A stretch of 64,000 bases of DNA from JACKII01 sp965202745. Its GTDB lineage: Bacteria > Pseudomonadota > Alphaproteobacteria > Bin95. Positions 1-8,032 of this stretch are shown piece after piece (within the stretch, counting starts at the first letter, position 1; every line of letters starts with the position of its first letter). The translations under genes were made by a program, and so were the position numbers. The stretch covers positions 128,559 to 192,558 of the forward strand of contig CBDBCB010000014.1 in assembly GCA_965202745.1 (NCBI GenBank), read 5' to 3'. Under the pieces are notes generated by a model. It did no database searches. It saw only the letters and a program-made list of their open reading frames with translations, and had not been told where the DNA came from.

Positions 1-594
1 AGCCGCACCGGCGGCATCCCCATCGGCTACAAGCTGTCGGCCCAGCACATCGAGAAGGACATTGATGCAGCGCTCGAAGTCGGTGTCGACTACATCATCC
101 TGGATGGCCGCGGCGGCGCGACCGGGGCAGCACCCATTATCTTCCGGGATAATATCAGCGTGCCGACAATCCCGGCGCTCGCCCGTGCCCGGCGGCACCT
201 GGATGCGAGCGGCAGGGGTGACGTGACCCTGGTCATCACCGGCGGCTTGCGCAAACCCGCCGATTTCGTGAAGGCGCTGGCCCTGGGCGCTGACGCCATC
301 GCCGTTTCGAACGCCGCGATGCAGGCGGTGGGCTGCATCGCCATGCGCGCCTGCCACACCAACAACTGCCCCGTCGGCATCGCCACCCAGAAGCCGCAGC
401 TGGTCAGCCGCCTGATAGTGGAGCGTTCGGCGAAGCAGCTTGCCAACTTCTTTGAGGCGAGCACCGAACTGATCCAGGTGATGGCGCGGGCCTGCGGCCA
501 CGACCATGTCTCCGGCTTCAACGCCGAGGACCTGACCACCTGGAAGCGCGAAACGGCGGACCTTTCCGGTGTGCGCTATGGCGGTGTCGCGTGA
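1..594 (+). CDS. Glutamate-synthase-type FMN/Fe-S protein, 3' part
   Basis: Only the C-terminal 197 residues lie in the window; the gene begins upstream. The protein matches the FMN- and Fe-S-binding synthase domain of glutamate synthase (GltB-like, glutamate synthase-related family). Visible landmarks are the GGATGAAP loop at about residues 38-45, the VITGGLR phosphate-binding strand at 78-84, and the cysteine cluster CHTNNCPVGIATQ at 118-130, which in GltB binds a 3Fe-4S cluster. In the family the domain passes electrons through FMN to make glutamate from 2-oxoglutarate and ammonia; stand-alone versions often have unproven substrates. Whether an N-terminal glutaminase domain exists cannot be seen. 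Four downstream genes on the same strand, most of them overlapping, suggest that it works with a membrane electron-transfer module rather than with a classical GltD subunit, which is not seen here. Confidence 0.85.
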   Translation, partial: SRTGGIPIGYKLSAQHIEKDIDAALEVGVDYIILDGRGGATGAAPIIFRDNISVPTIPALARARRHLDASGRGDVTLVITGGLRKPADFVKALALGADAIAVSNAAMQAVGCIAMRACHTNNCPVGIATQKPQLVSRLIVERSAKQLANFFEASTELIQVMARACGHDHVSGFNAEDLTTWKRETADLSGVRYGGVA

Positions 595-607
595 TGGAGC
601 GGGCCTG

Positions 608-991
608 ATGCAGACCGCAGCGGCGCTGATCCAGTTGGTGCAGTGGTGGGCGATTGCCGGGACGGTGGTCGCTGCCCTGTTCATAGCTATCGGCATCGGC
701 CGGGTGGATGAGAACGCGGCTGGCTCCTACACCTTCCGCGTGTTGCTGATCCCTGGCGTGATCCTGATCTGGCCGCTCGTGCTCTGGCGGTGGGTGGTGC
801 TGGAAATGGGCCGGGATGACTGGGCCAAGCGCCATGCCCCGCCCAGGCGGGCACACACCAAGGTCTGGGCGGTGATGGCCATCGCACTCCCGCTCCTGCT
901 GATTGCCGCCCTGTCATTCAAGCAGGACTGGCCCGCTGGCTATACCCCGCAGAAAATCGGGGAAGCCCCCGTCGCGGGAGGCAGCCAATGA
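608..991 (+). CDS. Small membrane protein of the FMN/Rieske cluster
   Basis: A 127-residue protein with three likely membrane segments, at about residues 12-32, 45-65 and 84-104, and a short basic loop (KRHAPPRRAHTK) between the last two. I chose the ATG at 608 because it follows the upstream stop by 13 bases and gives a compact N-terminus; an ATG at 569 would overlap the upstream gene. The stop overlaps the start of the ferric-reductase/Rieske gene by four bases (ATGA), so the two are probably translationally coupled. I do not recognise a named family. Its place suggests an accessory membrane subunit of the redox complex. The coding call is good; the function is unknown. Confidence 0.7.
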   Translation: MQTAAALIQLVQWWAIAGTVVAALFIAIGIGRVDENAAGSYTFRVLLIPGVILIWPLVLWRWVVLEMGRDDWAKRHAPPRRAHTKVWAVMAIALPLLLIAALSFKQDWPAGYTPQKIGEAPVAGGSQ

Positions 992-2052
992 GCGTCAAAT
1001 ACGTGTCGGTGCAGTGGAACCGGAACAAGTGGCTCTATGACGCCGTGCTGGTGGCGCTGGTGGGGGCCTATCTGTGGATATTCCTGCGGGTGGCGCCCGG
1101 CTTCCTCGACCATACAAAGCCAACTGACGGCGCTATTTGGAATGCCCGCGCGTTCGGCACCTGCGCCTTTCTGATGATGACGGCGATCCTGTGCATTGGC
1201 CCGCTGGCGAGATTAGATCGGCGCTTCCTGCCGCTGCTCTATAACCGGCGGCATTTTGGGGTGATCACCTGTGTAGTTGCGCTGAGCCATGCGGGCTTCG
1301 TGCTGGACTGGTACTTCAATTTCTCGCCGAATTCCAAGTTCGCGGCGGCGCTGTTCTCCAATACCGCATACGGCCAGTTCCTGGGCTTTCCGTTCGAGGC
1401 GCTAGGCATCTTTGCCCTGCTCTGCCTGCTGATCCTGGCGGTGACCAGCCATGATTTCTGGCTATCCTTCCTGACGCCCAGGGTGTGGAAAAGCCTGCAC
1501 TATCTGCTCTATCCCGCCTATGCCGCGCTGGTCGGCCATGTGGGGCTGGGCGCGTTGCAGGACCAGCAGAACACCACGTTCACCATCGTTGTGGTTGTCT
1601 CGGTCACGCTGATGGTCGTGCTGCACCGCATGGCAGCACAGAAGGAACGCCGGGAGGGCGATCCACTCGCAACTGCTGAAGCTGGCTGGGAAACAGTCTG
1701 CGATGTGGCAGAGATTGAGGAAGGCCGCGCCCGTATCGCCCGCCTCTCCAATGGCGAGCGCGTTGCGGTGTTCCGGCGCGAGGGCAAGCTCTCGGCCATC
1801 GCCAATGCCTGCGCCCATCAGAACGGACCGCTGGGCGAGGGGCGTGTGGTCTTTGGCTGCGTAACCTGTCCCTGGCATGGTTTCCAGTACCGGCTGGCGG
1901 ATGGCTGCTCGCCAGAGCCGTTTACGGAGAAGGTGCCGACCTACCGCCTGCGGCTGGAAGACGGGCGCGTGCAGGTCGATCCAGATGTGAACCCGCCCGG
2001 CACCTACGTGGAACCGGTAGCCATTCCCGGTGCTGAGGAGCAAACAGCATGA
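988..2052 (+). CDS. Ferric reductase-like membrane domain fused to a Rieske 2Fe-2S domain
   Basis: A 354-residue two-domain protein. Residues about 20-215 hold several membrane helices with histidines in the style of ferric reductase/MsrQ-type b-haem proteins (for example H91, H104, and a KSLHYLLYPAY helix near 172). Residues about 235-335 form a Rieske ferredoxin domain: C275-x-H277 and C294-x2-H297 are the cluster ligands, in CAHQNGPLGEG and CPWHGFQY contexts. Such a fusion can move electrons between the membrane and a soluble partner, plausibly the FMN protein encoded upstream. It overlaps both neighbours by four bases, so the operon is tight. The domain calls are firm; electron donor and acceptor are inferred. 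The C-terminal tail after the Rieske domain is ordinary. Confidence 0.85.
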   Translation: MSVKYVSVQWNRNKWLYDAVLVALVGAYLWIFLRVAPGFLDHTKPTDGAIWNARAFGTCAFLMMTAILCIGPLARLDRRFLPLLYNRRHFGVITCVVALSHAGFVLDWYFNFSPNSKFAAALFSNTAYGQFLGFPFEALGIFALLCLLILAVTSHDFWLSFLTPRVWKSLHYLLYPAYAALVGHVGLGALQDQQNTTFTIVVVVSVTLMVVLHRMAAQKERREGDPLATAEAGWETVCDVAEIEEGRARIARLSNGERVAVFRREGKLSAIANACAHQNGPLGEGRVVFGCVTCPWHGFQYRLADGCSPEPFTEKVPTYRLRLEDGRVQVDPDVNPPGTYVEPVAIPGAEEQTA

Positions 2053-2816
2053 GCGGTGCCAATCGCAAAGATACGCCGTTCTTCATCGGGTTCCTCAGCA
2101 TCCCGGCGGGCTTGCGCGCCTTCCTGGCGGTGTGTGTGGTGGTGCTGGTGGCGGGCTTTGCTGCGCTCGGCTGGGCCATTGGAGCGGCGCAGGACGATCC
2201 GGGCGACGGCTCCTTCCGCTTCGACTATGGCCGCCAGACGGTGACCGGCGTGGTCTTCACCCAGCCCGCACCGCACGCCGTCATCGTGCAGGGCAATGAA
2301 CGCATCCCGGTAGGCCACACGCTCATGTTCACGGCAGGCGGCAAGTTCAGCGTACTGGGCAGGGCCAAACCCCTGGACGGGAAACTCGCGACACTGTCCG
2401 GCGTGCTGCTGAAGCGGGGTGATCTGGACATGATGCAGGTGCGCGGCGGCAAGAATGGCCTTTCTCCTGCCGAAGGGCCGCCCCCGGAAGTGGCGGTCGA
2501 GCAACTAGGCCGCTGGCGGCTGGCGGGGGAGATCTGCGACGGCAAGTGTCTGGCGGGCGCGATGCGGCCGGGCCGGGGGTTGGCGCACAAGGCCTGCGCT
2601 AACCTCTGCCTGATCGGCGACATTCCGCCGGTGTTCGTCTCTACCCAGCCGGTTGAGGGCAGCGAATACCTGCTGGTCGGTGGCCCGGACGGCGGGCCAA
2701 TGCCAAAGGAAATGTTGGACCTGGTGGCCGCCTATATCGAGGTAGAGGCCGACATCGAACGGCGTGGCGACCTGCTCATCATGAAGATCGATCCAGCGAC
2801 GGTTAGGAAGTTGTAA
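2049..2816 (+). CDS. Membrane-anchored conserved protein of the redox cluster
   Basis: A 255-residue protein with one clear hydrophobic segment at about residues 23-45 (rich in Val, Leu, Ala) and a soluble C-terminal part that should lie outside the cytoplasm. The exported part has several cysteines close together, in CDGKC and CANLC patterns near residues 163-185, which could form disulfides or hold a metal. No named domain is recognised. It overlaps the upstream ferric-reductase/Rieske gene by four bases, so the two are co-translated. I infer a periplasmic-facing subunit or chaperone for the redox module. It is the last gene of the tightly overlapping set; an inverted repeat follows. Confidence 0.7.
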   Translation: MSGANRKDTPFFIGFLSIPAGLRAFLAVCVVVLVAGFAALGWAIGAAQDDPGDGSFRFDYGRQTVTGVVFTQPAPHAVIVQGNERIPVGHTLMFTAGGKFSVLGRAKPLDGKLATLSGVLLKRGDLDMMQVRGGKNGLSPAEGPPPEVAVEQLGRWRLAGEICDGKCLAGAMRPGRGLAHKACANLCLIGDIPPVFVSTQPVEGSEYLLVGGPDGGPMPKEMLDLVAAYIEVEADIERRGDLLIMKIDPATVRKL

Positions 2817-2839
2817 TGGCCCCTTACCCATCAGACCCC

Positions 2840-2908
2840 TTCATGCTGAGCCTGTCGAAGCATACCTGCGCCACTCGCTGGCATACCCTTCGACAGGCTC
2901 AGGGTGAA
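2840..2908. repeat. REP-like inverted repeat with CTTCGACAGGCTCAG core
   Basis: Two 21-base arms, 2840-2860 and 2888-2908, are reverse complements except at two positions, with 27 bases between them. The core CTTCGACAGGCTCAG is, to my knowledge, a widely dispersed intergenic palindrome in many alphaproteobacterial genomes. It sits after the redox operon and 20 bases before the next gene. It could act as a transcript-end hairpin or be a REP-type element. Confidence 0.75.
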
Positions 2909-2928
2909 GAACTAGGAAGTGGCAAACG

Positions 2929-3210
2929 ATGAGACTCCTCACCCACCTCCTCGGCATTGCCGCGGTTGTGCTGCTGGCGCTGGTGCTGCTCTACCTGACC
3001 CGGTTCTGGCCCTTCACCGATTGGTGGGGCAATGACGGGCTTTGGGAAGTGAAAGAGCTTTCCCGCCATGGCGACCTGCTCACCCTCGAATTGCGCGGCA
3101 CGCCCTATCAGGTGTTCTCGCTGCTGTTCTGGCTGGCTGGTGGCTTTCTGGTCCTGTCGCTGATACAGACGCTCGCTGCCAGGATCGGGCGGCTTTTCAC
3201 CAATCACTGA
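2929..3210 (+). CDS. Small two-helix membrane protein
   Basis: A 93-residue protein with two predicted membrane helices (about residues 7-24 and 61-80) and a Trp-rich stretch between them (FWPFTDWWGNDGLW). The ATG at 2929 follows a short purine-rich tract. The gene lies between the REP-like repeat and the damaged SRAP gene, same strand. No family is recognised. Charge and hydrophobicity fit a real inner-membrane protein, but length and lack of known motifs keep confidence moderate. Confidence 0.6.
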   Translation: MRLLTHLLGIAAVVLLALVLLYLTRFWPFTDWWGNDGLWEVKELSRHGDLLTLELRGTPYQVFSLLFWLAGGFLVLSLIQTLAARIGRLFTNH

Positions 3211-3223
3211 CGGGAGTACGCCC

Positions 3224-3898
3224 ATGTGCAGCCGTTATGTCTTCACCTCGCCTGCGGAGGCCATGCTGCGCCTGTTCGGATTGGATGTGCCGGCCTCCTC
3301 CCCTTCCCGCTTCAACATGGTGCCGGGCCAGCATGGCTGGATTGCCCGTGCAGGCGAGTAGGGATTAGAGGCCGCATAGGCGCACTGGGGCATGGTGCCG
3401 TCGTGGGCGCGGGACACAAACATTGCGTTCAAGATAATCAATGCCCGCAGCGAGACGGCTGCGGAGAAGCCAGCCTTCCGGGATGCATTGCAGCACCGCC
3501 GCTGCCTGATACCGGCGGATGCGTTCTATGAGTGGCACGGCACGCGCACACCGAAGCAACCCTATCTGATCTATGCTGAGGATCGCTCGCCGCTGGTGTT
3601 CGCCGGACTCTGGGAGCGTTGGGAGCGGGAGAGCCAGCCGCTGGAGACCTTCACCGTGCTGACGACCGCTGCAGACGAGGCCATCAGCTGGCTGCATCCG
3701 CGGATGCCGATTGTCTTGGCCGCCGCAGCAAGGGAAGAGTGGGTGCTGGGAGATTCTAAGGACGCGGTCGATCTGCTGAAACAGCCTGCGCCGGTGCCGT
3801 GGACCTGGCACACGGTCTCGCCGAAGGTGAATGCGGTCAGGAACGAATCGCCTGCAATGCTAGAGTGGTGGGAGGAGCCGCAGGGCAGCTTGCTTTAA
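3224..3898 (+). pseudogene. SRAP (HMCES/YedK-type) gene with two in-frame amber codons
   Basis: The frame from ATG 3224 encodes an SOS-response-associated peptidase (SRAP) protein, which forms a covalent link to abasic sites in single-stranded DNA through Cys2. Seen: MCSRY with Cys2 at the start, the NMVPGQ strand, WGMVPSWARD, the FYEWHG motif, and the LHPRMP motif of the active site. The frame is broken by TAG at 3359-3361 and again by TAG at 3377-3379, then stays open to the normal end at 3896. Both stops fall in the linker before WGMVPSW. A shorter product could start at ATG 3392 but would lack the catalytic Cys2, so it should be inactive. It is probably a recent pseudogene; amber suppression or base-call errors are the alternatives. 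Confidence 0.8.
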
Positions 3899-3913
3899 CC
3901 GGGCGGAGTACGG

Positions 3914-3943
3914 CCCCGGCTCAAGCCAACGGCTTGGCCGGGG
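3914..3943. terminator. GC-rich hairpin between convergent genes
   Basis: CCCCGGC (3914-3920) pairs with GCCGGGG (3937-3943), and an inner AAGCC/GGCTT stem pairs inside. It lies between the convergent SRAP remnant and coxM-like gene. There is no long T-run, so it may be a weak or Rho-assisted end. Confidence 0.5.
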
Positions 3944-4016
3944 ATGCACCAATCTTCTTATAGCATTCCCGGAAGGCGCGAAAGCACCTAACCGGGACCG
4001 CAGAAAGCGAGAATGC

Positions 4017-4814
4017 TTACCCGCAGGCAGCAACGGCCCGCCGGGTCATCACGCCGATCAGATGCGCACGGTATTCGGCATCCGCATGCAGATCGCTGTT
4101 CAGGCCGGAAGCAGGCACTACACCATCGGCAATCGCGTCCGGTGAGAAGTTAGTGGCCAGCGCACTCTCATACGCAGCCACGCGGAACACGCCGCCATCG
4201 CCCGCACCAGTGACAGCCACACGCACGCCGCCTGCCGTCTTGGCAACGAACACGCCGACCATGGCATAGCGGGACGCCGGGTTAGGGAACTTCACATAGG
4301 CCGCTTTTTCCGGCTGCGGAAAGCTGATGGAGGTGACGATCTCGCCCTCATTCAGCGCCGTGTCGAACAGGCCGGTGAATAAATCATCCGCCGCGATCTC
4401 ACGGCTGTTGGTCTTCACGGTCGCGCCCAGGCCCAGTACCGCCGCCGGATAATCCGCCGCCGGGTCGTTGTTTGCAACAGAGCCGCCAATGGTGCCCCGG
4501 TTGCGCACAGCCTGATCACCGATACCACCGGCAAGCGCCGCAAGTGCCGGGATATTCGCTTTGACCTCAGCAGAGTTGGCGACATCCACATGACGGGTCA
4601 TTGCACCGATGACCACACCGCGGCCTTCCAGGCGAATGCCTTTCAGTTCCGCAATGCCACCCAGATCGACAATGTCGCTGTGCGCAGCCAGTCGGGCCTT
4701 CATGGTTGGCAGAAGAGTCTGACCGCCGGCCATCAACGTGCCATCCTCAGCGCCCGAAAGCGCCGCGGCGGCATCAGCCACAGAGGCTGGTTTGACGTAG
4801 TTAAACGACTGCAT
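4017..4814 (-). CDS. coxM: FAD subunit of aerobic CO dehydrogenase/xanthine dehydrogenase family (CoxM-like)
   Basis: A 265-residue FAD-binding medium subunit of a molybdenum hydroxylase. FAD motifs are visible as AGGQTLLPTMK near residue 29 and TIGGSVANNDPAAD near 107. It carries electrons from the 2Fe-2S subunit to FAD and on to the acceptor. I chose the ATG at 4814 because a GGAGG ribosome site lies just before it; an upstream ATG at 4859 would overlap the large-subunit gene. It is the last gene of a coxS-L-M order operon. The family includes CO, nicotine, caffeine and other purine or aldehyde oxidases, so the substrate is not fixed by this subunit. The symbol names the family only. Confidence 0.8.
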   Translation of the reverse strand: MQSFNYVKPASVADAAAALSGAEDGTLMAGGQTLLPTMKARLAAHSDIVDLGGIAELKGIRLEGRGVVIGAMTRHVDVANSAEVKANIPALAALAGGIGDQAVRNRGTIGGSVANNDPAADYPAAVLGLGATVKTNSREIAADDLFTGLFDTALNEGEIVTSISFPQPEKAAYVKFPNPASRYAMVGVFVAKTAGGVRVAVTGAGDGGVFRVAAYESALATNFSPDAIADGVVPASGLNSDLHADAEYRAHLIGVMTRRAVAACG

Positions 4815-4828
4815 TTTTCCAGCCTCCC

Positions 4829-7195
4829 TTAGTTCTTGGCTTCGTGAATGGCGCGCCACACTTTGCGCGGGGTCGCGGGCATTTCGATGTGCGCGACACC
4901 GAACTCGCTGAGCGCATCGACGATGGCGTTGATCACCGCTGGCGGTGAGCCGATGGCCCCCGCCTCGCCGCAGCCTTTGACGCCCAACGAGTTATGGGTA
5001 CAAGCCGTAACGCTGTTATCCACGGTGAAGTTGGGCACGTCGTCAGCGCGCGGCATGGTGTAGTCGTTGTAGGACGCCGTCAGCAACTGACCATTGTCGT
5101 CATACACCGCCTGCTCCAGCAGCGCCTGGCCGATGCCTTGAACGAGGCCGCCATGCACCTGACCTTCGACGATCATCGGGTTGATGATCTCCCCGAAATC
5201 GTCGGACGCATGCATGGAGCAAACCTCGACAACACCGGTTTCCGGGTCGATTTCCACCTCACAGACATAACTGCCTGCCGGATAGGTGAAGTTGGCAGGG
5301 TCGTAGAACGCCGTCTCTTCCAAGCCGGGTTCAAGTTCCTCAAGCGGAAAATTATGCGGAACGTAGGCGGTCAGTGCGACGGAGCCGAAATCGATCTCCT
5401 TGTCGGTGCCTTCCACCTTGAACATGCCGCCTTCGAAGACGACATCGTCCGCACTAGCCTCCATCAGGTGAGCAGCGATCTTCTTGCCCTTCGCCACCAC
5501 CTTGTCGATGGCTTTGACGATTGCCTCTCCACCGACCGCGATCGAGCGGGAGCCGTAGGTGCCCATTCCAAAAGGAATGCGCGCCGTATCGCCATGGACA
5601 ATATCGATGTTCTCGATCGGCTGGCCGAGCTTCTCCGCCACCACCTGGGCAAAGGTCGTCTCGTGCCCCTGGCCGTGAGAATGGGAGCCGGTCAGCACCG
5701 AAATACTGCCTGTCGGGTTCACGCGGATCGTGGCGGCCTCATAGAGACCGGCACGGGCGCCGAGCGAGCCCACCACCGCCGATGGTGCGATACCGCAAGC
5801 TTCGATATAGCAGGAAAGGCCGATACCCCGCAGCTTGCCGCGAGACTTGGCTTCCGCTTTGCGGGCGGCAAAGCCTGCATAGTCGCTGGCTGACAGTGCG
5901 GCTGAGAGCGTCGCCTCATAGTTGCCGGTGTCATAGACCAGTGCGACAGGCGTCTGATACGGAAACTCATCCGGCTGGATGAAGTTGCGGCGGCGGATTT
6001 CTGCGGGGTCGAGCCCGGTCTCCCGCGCCGCCTTGTCGATGATCCGCTCCAGCAGATAGGTCGCTTCCGGACGACCCGCCCCACGGTAGGCATCCACCGG
6101 CACTGTGTTGGTGAACACGGCCCGAACATGCGCGTAAATCAGCGGAGTCTTGTACTGACCGGCCAGCAAGGTCGCGTGCAAATAGGTCGGCACGCAGGGC
6201 GCGAAAGTAGAGAGATAGGCGCCCATATTGGCGAGCGTATCGCAGCGCAGGCCGAGGAACTTGCCATTGGCGTCCAACGCCAGTTCTGCCGTCGTAACGT
6301 GGTCACGGCCGTGTGCGTCGGAGATAAACGCCTCCGTCCGGTCACTGGTCCATTTCACCGGGCGGCCGATCACTTTGGCAGCGACGGTAATAATGGCCTC
6401 TTCAGCGTAGTGATAGATCTTGGAGCCGAAACCACCGCCCACGTCCGGCGCATAGACCCGCAGCTTGTGCTCAGGGATTGAGAGCACGAACGCGCCCATC
6501 AGGAGCCGGATCACGTGTGGGTTCTGGCTGGTGGTGTAGAGCGTGTGGTCACTGGTCGACGTGTCGTAGTCGCCAATGGCGCAGCGAGGCTCCATGGCAT
6601 TCGGCGAGACACGGTTATTAACGAATTCCAGCGTCGTGACATGGGCCGCGCCTTCGAACGCTGCATCGACCTCTGCCTTGTCGCCCAAAGCCCAATCGTA
6701 GCAGACATTGCTGGGCGCTTCTTCATGCAGCACCGCGGCACTGCCGGAAATCGCCGCCTTCATATTCACCGCGGCGGGCAATTCACCGTAGTCAACCATG
6801 ACCGCGTCGGCCGCGTCACGGGCCTGACCACGGGAGTTGGCGATGACCACGGCAACGGGATCGCCCACATGACGGACCTTGCCTTCAGCCAGGATCGGGT
6901 GCTTCGGCTCTGCCATGGGCGAGCCGTCCTGGTTGTTTACCAACCAGCCACAAGGGATGCCGCCGAATGCCTCAAAATCGACTGATGTCAACACCTTGAC
7001 GACGCCTGGCATGGCTGCCGCCGCACTGCTGTCGATGCTGTTGATGGTGGCGTGGGCATGCGGGGAGCGCACAATGGCGGCGTAGGTCTGGCGGGGCAGG
7101 ACCATGTCGTCCACATATTTGCCCTGGCCTTTGATGAAGCGGAAATCTTCGCGCCGCAATACGCGGGCACCGATGCCGGATACGCTGTCGTTCAT
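4829..7195 (-). CDS. coxL: Molybdopterin-binding large subunit, form II CO dehydrogenase type (CoxL-like)
   Basis: A 788-residue large subunit of the xanthine dehydrogenase/CO dehydrogenase family, binding molybdopterin cytosine dinucleotide and holding the catalytic site. The N-terminus has the expected RREDFRFIKGQGKYVDD stretch, followed by the DVGGGFGSK loop. The active-site loop reads AYRGAGR at about residue 368. That is the form II signature; true high-affinity CO oxidisers of form I have AYxCSFR. A C-terminal GVKGCGEAG motif with the catalytic glutamate is present. Form II enzymes may oxidise CO poorly or act on other substrates, so I name the family, not the substrate. It sits between the CoxS-like and CoxM-like genes with short gaps of 14 and 21 bases. 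Confidence 0.85.
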   Translation of the reverse strand: MNDSVSGIGARVLRREDFRFIKGQGKYVDDMVLPRQTYAAIVRSPHAHATINSIDSSAAAAMPGVVKVLTSVDFEAFGGIPCGWLVNNQDGSPMAEPKHPILAEGKVRHVGDPVAVVIANSRGQARDAADAVMVDYGELPAAVNMKAAISGSAAVLHEEAPSNVCYDWALGDKAEVDAAFEGAAHVTTLEFVNNRVSPNAMEPRCAIGDYDTSTSDHTLYTTSQNPHVIRLLMGAFVLSIPEHKLRVYAPDVGGGFGSKIYHYAEEAIITVAAKVIGRPVKWTSDRTEAFISDAHGRDHVTTAELALDANGKFLGLRCDTLANMGAYLSTFAPCVPTYLHATLLAGQYKTPLIYAHVRAVFTNTVPVDAYRGAGRPEATYLLERIIDKAARETGLDPAEIRRRNFIQPDEFPYQTPVALVYDTGNYEATLSAALSASDYAGFAARKAEAKSRGKLRGIGLSCYIEACGIAPSAVVGSLGARAGLYEAATIRVNPTGSISVLTGSHSHGQGHETTFAQVVAEKLGQPIENIDIVHGDTARIPFGMGTYGSRSIAVGGEAIVKAIDKVVAKGKKIAAHLMEASADDVVFEGGMFKVEGTDKEIDFGSVALTAYVPHNFPLEELEPGLEETAFYDPANFTYPAGSYVCEVEIDPETGVVEVCSMHASDDFGEIINPMIVEGQVHGGLVQGIGQALLEQAVYDDNGQLLTASYNDYTMPRADDVPNFTVDNSVTACTHNSLGVKGCGEAGAIGSPPAVINAIVDALSEFGVAHIEMPATPRKVWRAIHEAKN

Positions 7196-7216
7196 GACTA
7201 TCTTCTCCGGTTGGGG

Positions 7217-7684
7217 TTAGCTGCGCATGCCAGCGGCACCCTGAGCGACCGCTTTCACGATGTTGTGGTAGCCGGTGCAACGGCAAATATTGCCTTCCAG
7301 ATCTTTGCGGATTTCCGCTTCGGTAGGGCTTGGGTTCCGGTTGGCAAGGTCCACAGCGGACATGATCATGCCGGGGGTGCAGAAGCCGCATTGCAGGCCA
7401 TGATTATCCCGGAAGGCCGCCTGCATCGGGTGCAGGGCTTCACCTTCGGACAGACCTTCAATCGTCGTCACGTCACAGCCGTCAGCCTGGATCGCCAGCA
7501 TGGTGCAGCTCTTGGCAGCCTCGCCATTCACGTGCACGACGCACGCGCCGCACTGGCTGGTGTCGCAGCCAATATGGGTGCCGGTGAGATAGAGTTGCTC
7601 GCGGACAAAATCGGCGAGAAGCGTGCGGCTATCGACTTCCGCCGATACAATCTGACCGTTTACGGTCATCGATACACTTGGCAT
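7217..7684 (-). CDS. coxS: 2Fe-2S small subunit of the molybdenum hydroxylase (CoxS-like)
   Basis: A 155-residue iron-sulfur subunit. The plant-type ferredoxin cluster ligands are C40, C45, C48 and C60; the C-terminal all-helical domain carries C99, C102, C134 and C136 (QCGFCTPG and ICRCTGY). Both clusters pass electrons from the molybdenum site to FAD. The start at 7684 fits family length and follows a GGGAAGG ribosome site; the frame is open further upstream, but that part lacks family resemblance. It is the first gene of the operon, so the promoter should lie in the 7.7-8.0 kb gap. Confidence 0.85.
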   Translation of the reverse strand: MPSVSMTVNGQIVSAEVDSRTLLADFVREQLYLTGTHIGCDTSQCGACVVHVNGEAAKSCTMLAIQADGCDVTTIEGLSEGEALHPMQAAFRDNHGLQCGFCTPGMIMSAVDLANRNPSPTEAEIRKDLEGNICRCTGYHNIVKAVAQGAAGMRS

Positions 7685-8032
7685 GCCTTCCCTTTCTTTT
7701 CTCATTTCCAAATACAGCACCACCGGACGGCAGCCTGCGTTCCGCCGAAACAGTCCCAAGGATCGCGCGGGAAGGCAAGCGGGATGATGGCGTCGGGGCC
7801 GTTTTTCCATGAGGTGGAGGGGCTGGGCGAGCAACGGACGGCCATGGCCGGGGCTGCTGTCACCCGCTATCCTCCATACTGGAAGGGGTCGCCCAGAGAA
7901 ATTGCCACTCCTACCCATGTACGATTTATCACGCGCTGACATTTCCTACATAGGTGTCAGCCGAAACTAACATCCGGCGTCTGCACCGGTTAGCTCAGCA
8001 CAGAAGGCCCGCATAGAAGGAGAGAGAGTGAC
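7685..8032. other. Divergent intergenic region of 348 bases
   Basis: This gap separates the coxS-like gene (minus strand) from the Tat-type gene (plus strand) and should hold both promoters. Apart from the palindrome listed separately and a purine-rich ribosome site at about 8018-8030, I see no gene. Short open stretches exist on both strands but show no family features. Confidence 0.5.
7936..7960. promoter_or_regulatory. Candidate operator: 25-base imperfect palindrome
   Basis: Arms CTGACA (7936-7941) and TGTCAG (7955-7960) are perfect complements. The centre holds a near-palindromic CCTACATAGG. The site lies in the divergent region between coxS and the Tat-type gene, where a dimeric regulator would be expected. 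No regulator gene of the operon is seen nearby. Confidence 0.4.

Noticed and set aside
7985..8015. GGTTAGCTCAGC looks like a tRNA D-arm
   Set aside because: No acceptor stem closes, and no anticodon arm or GGTTCGA-type T-arm follows at the right distance.
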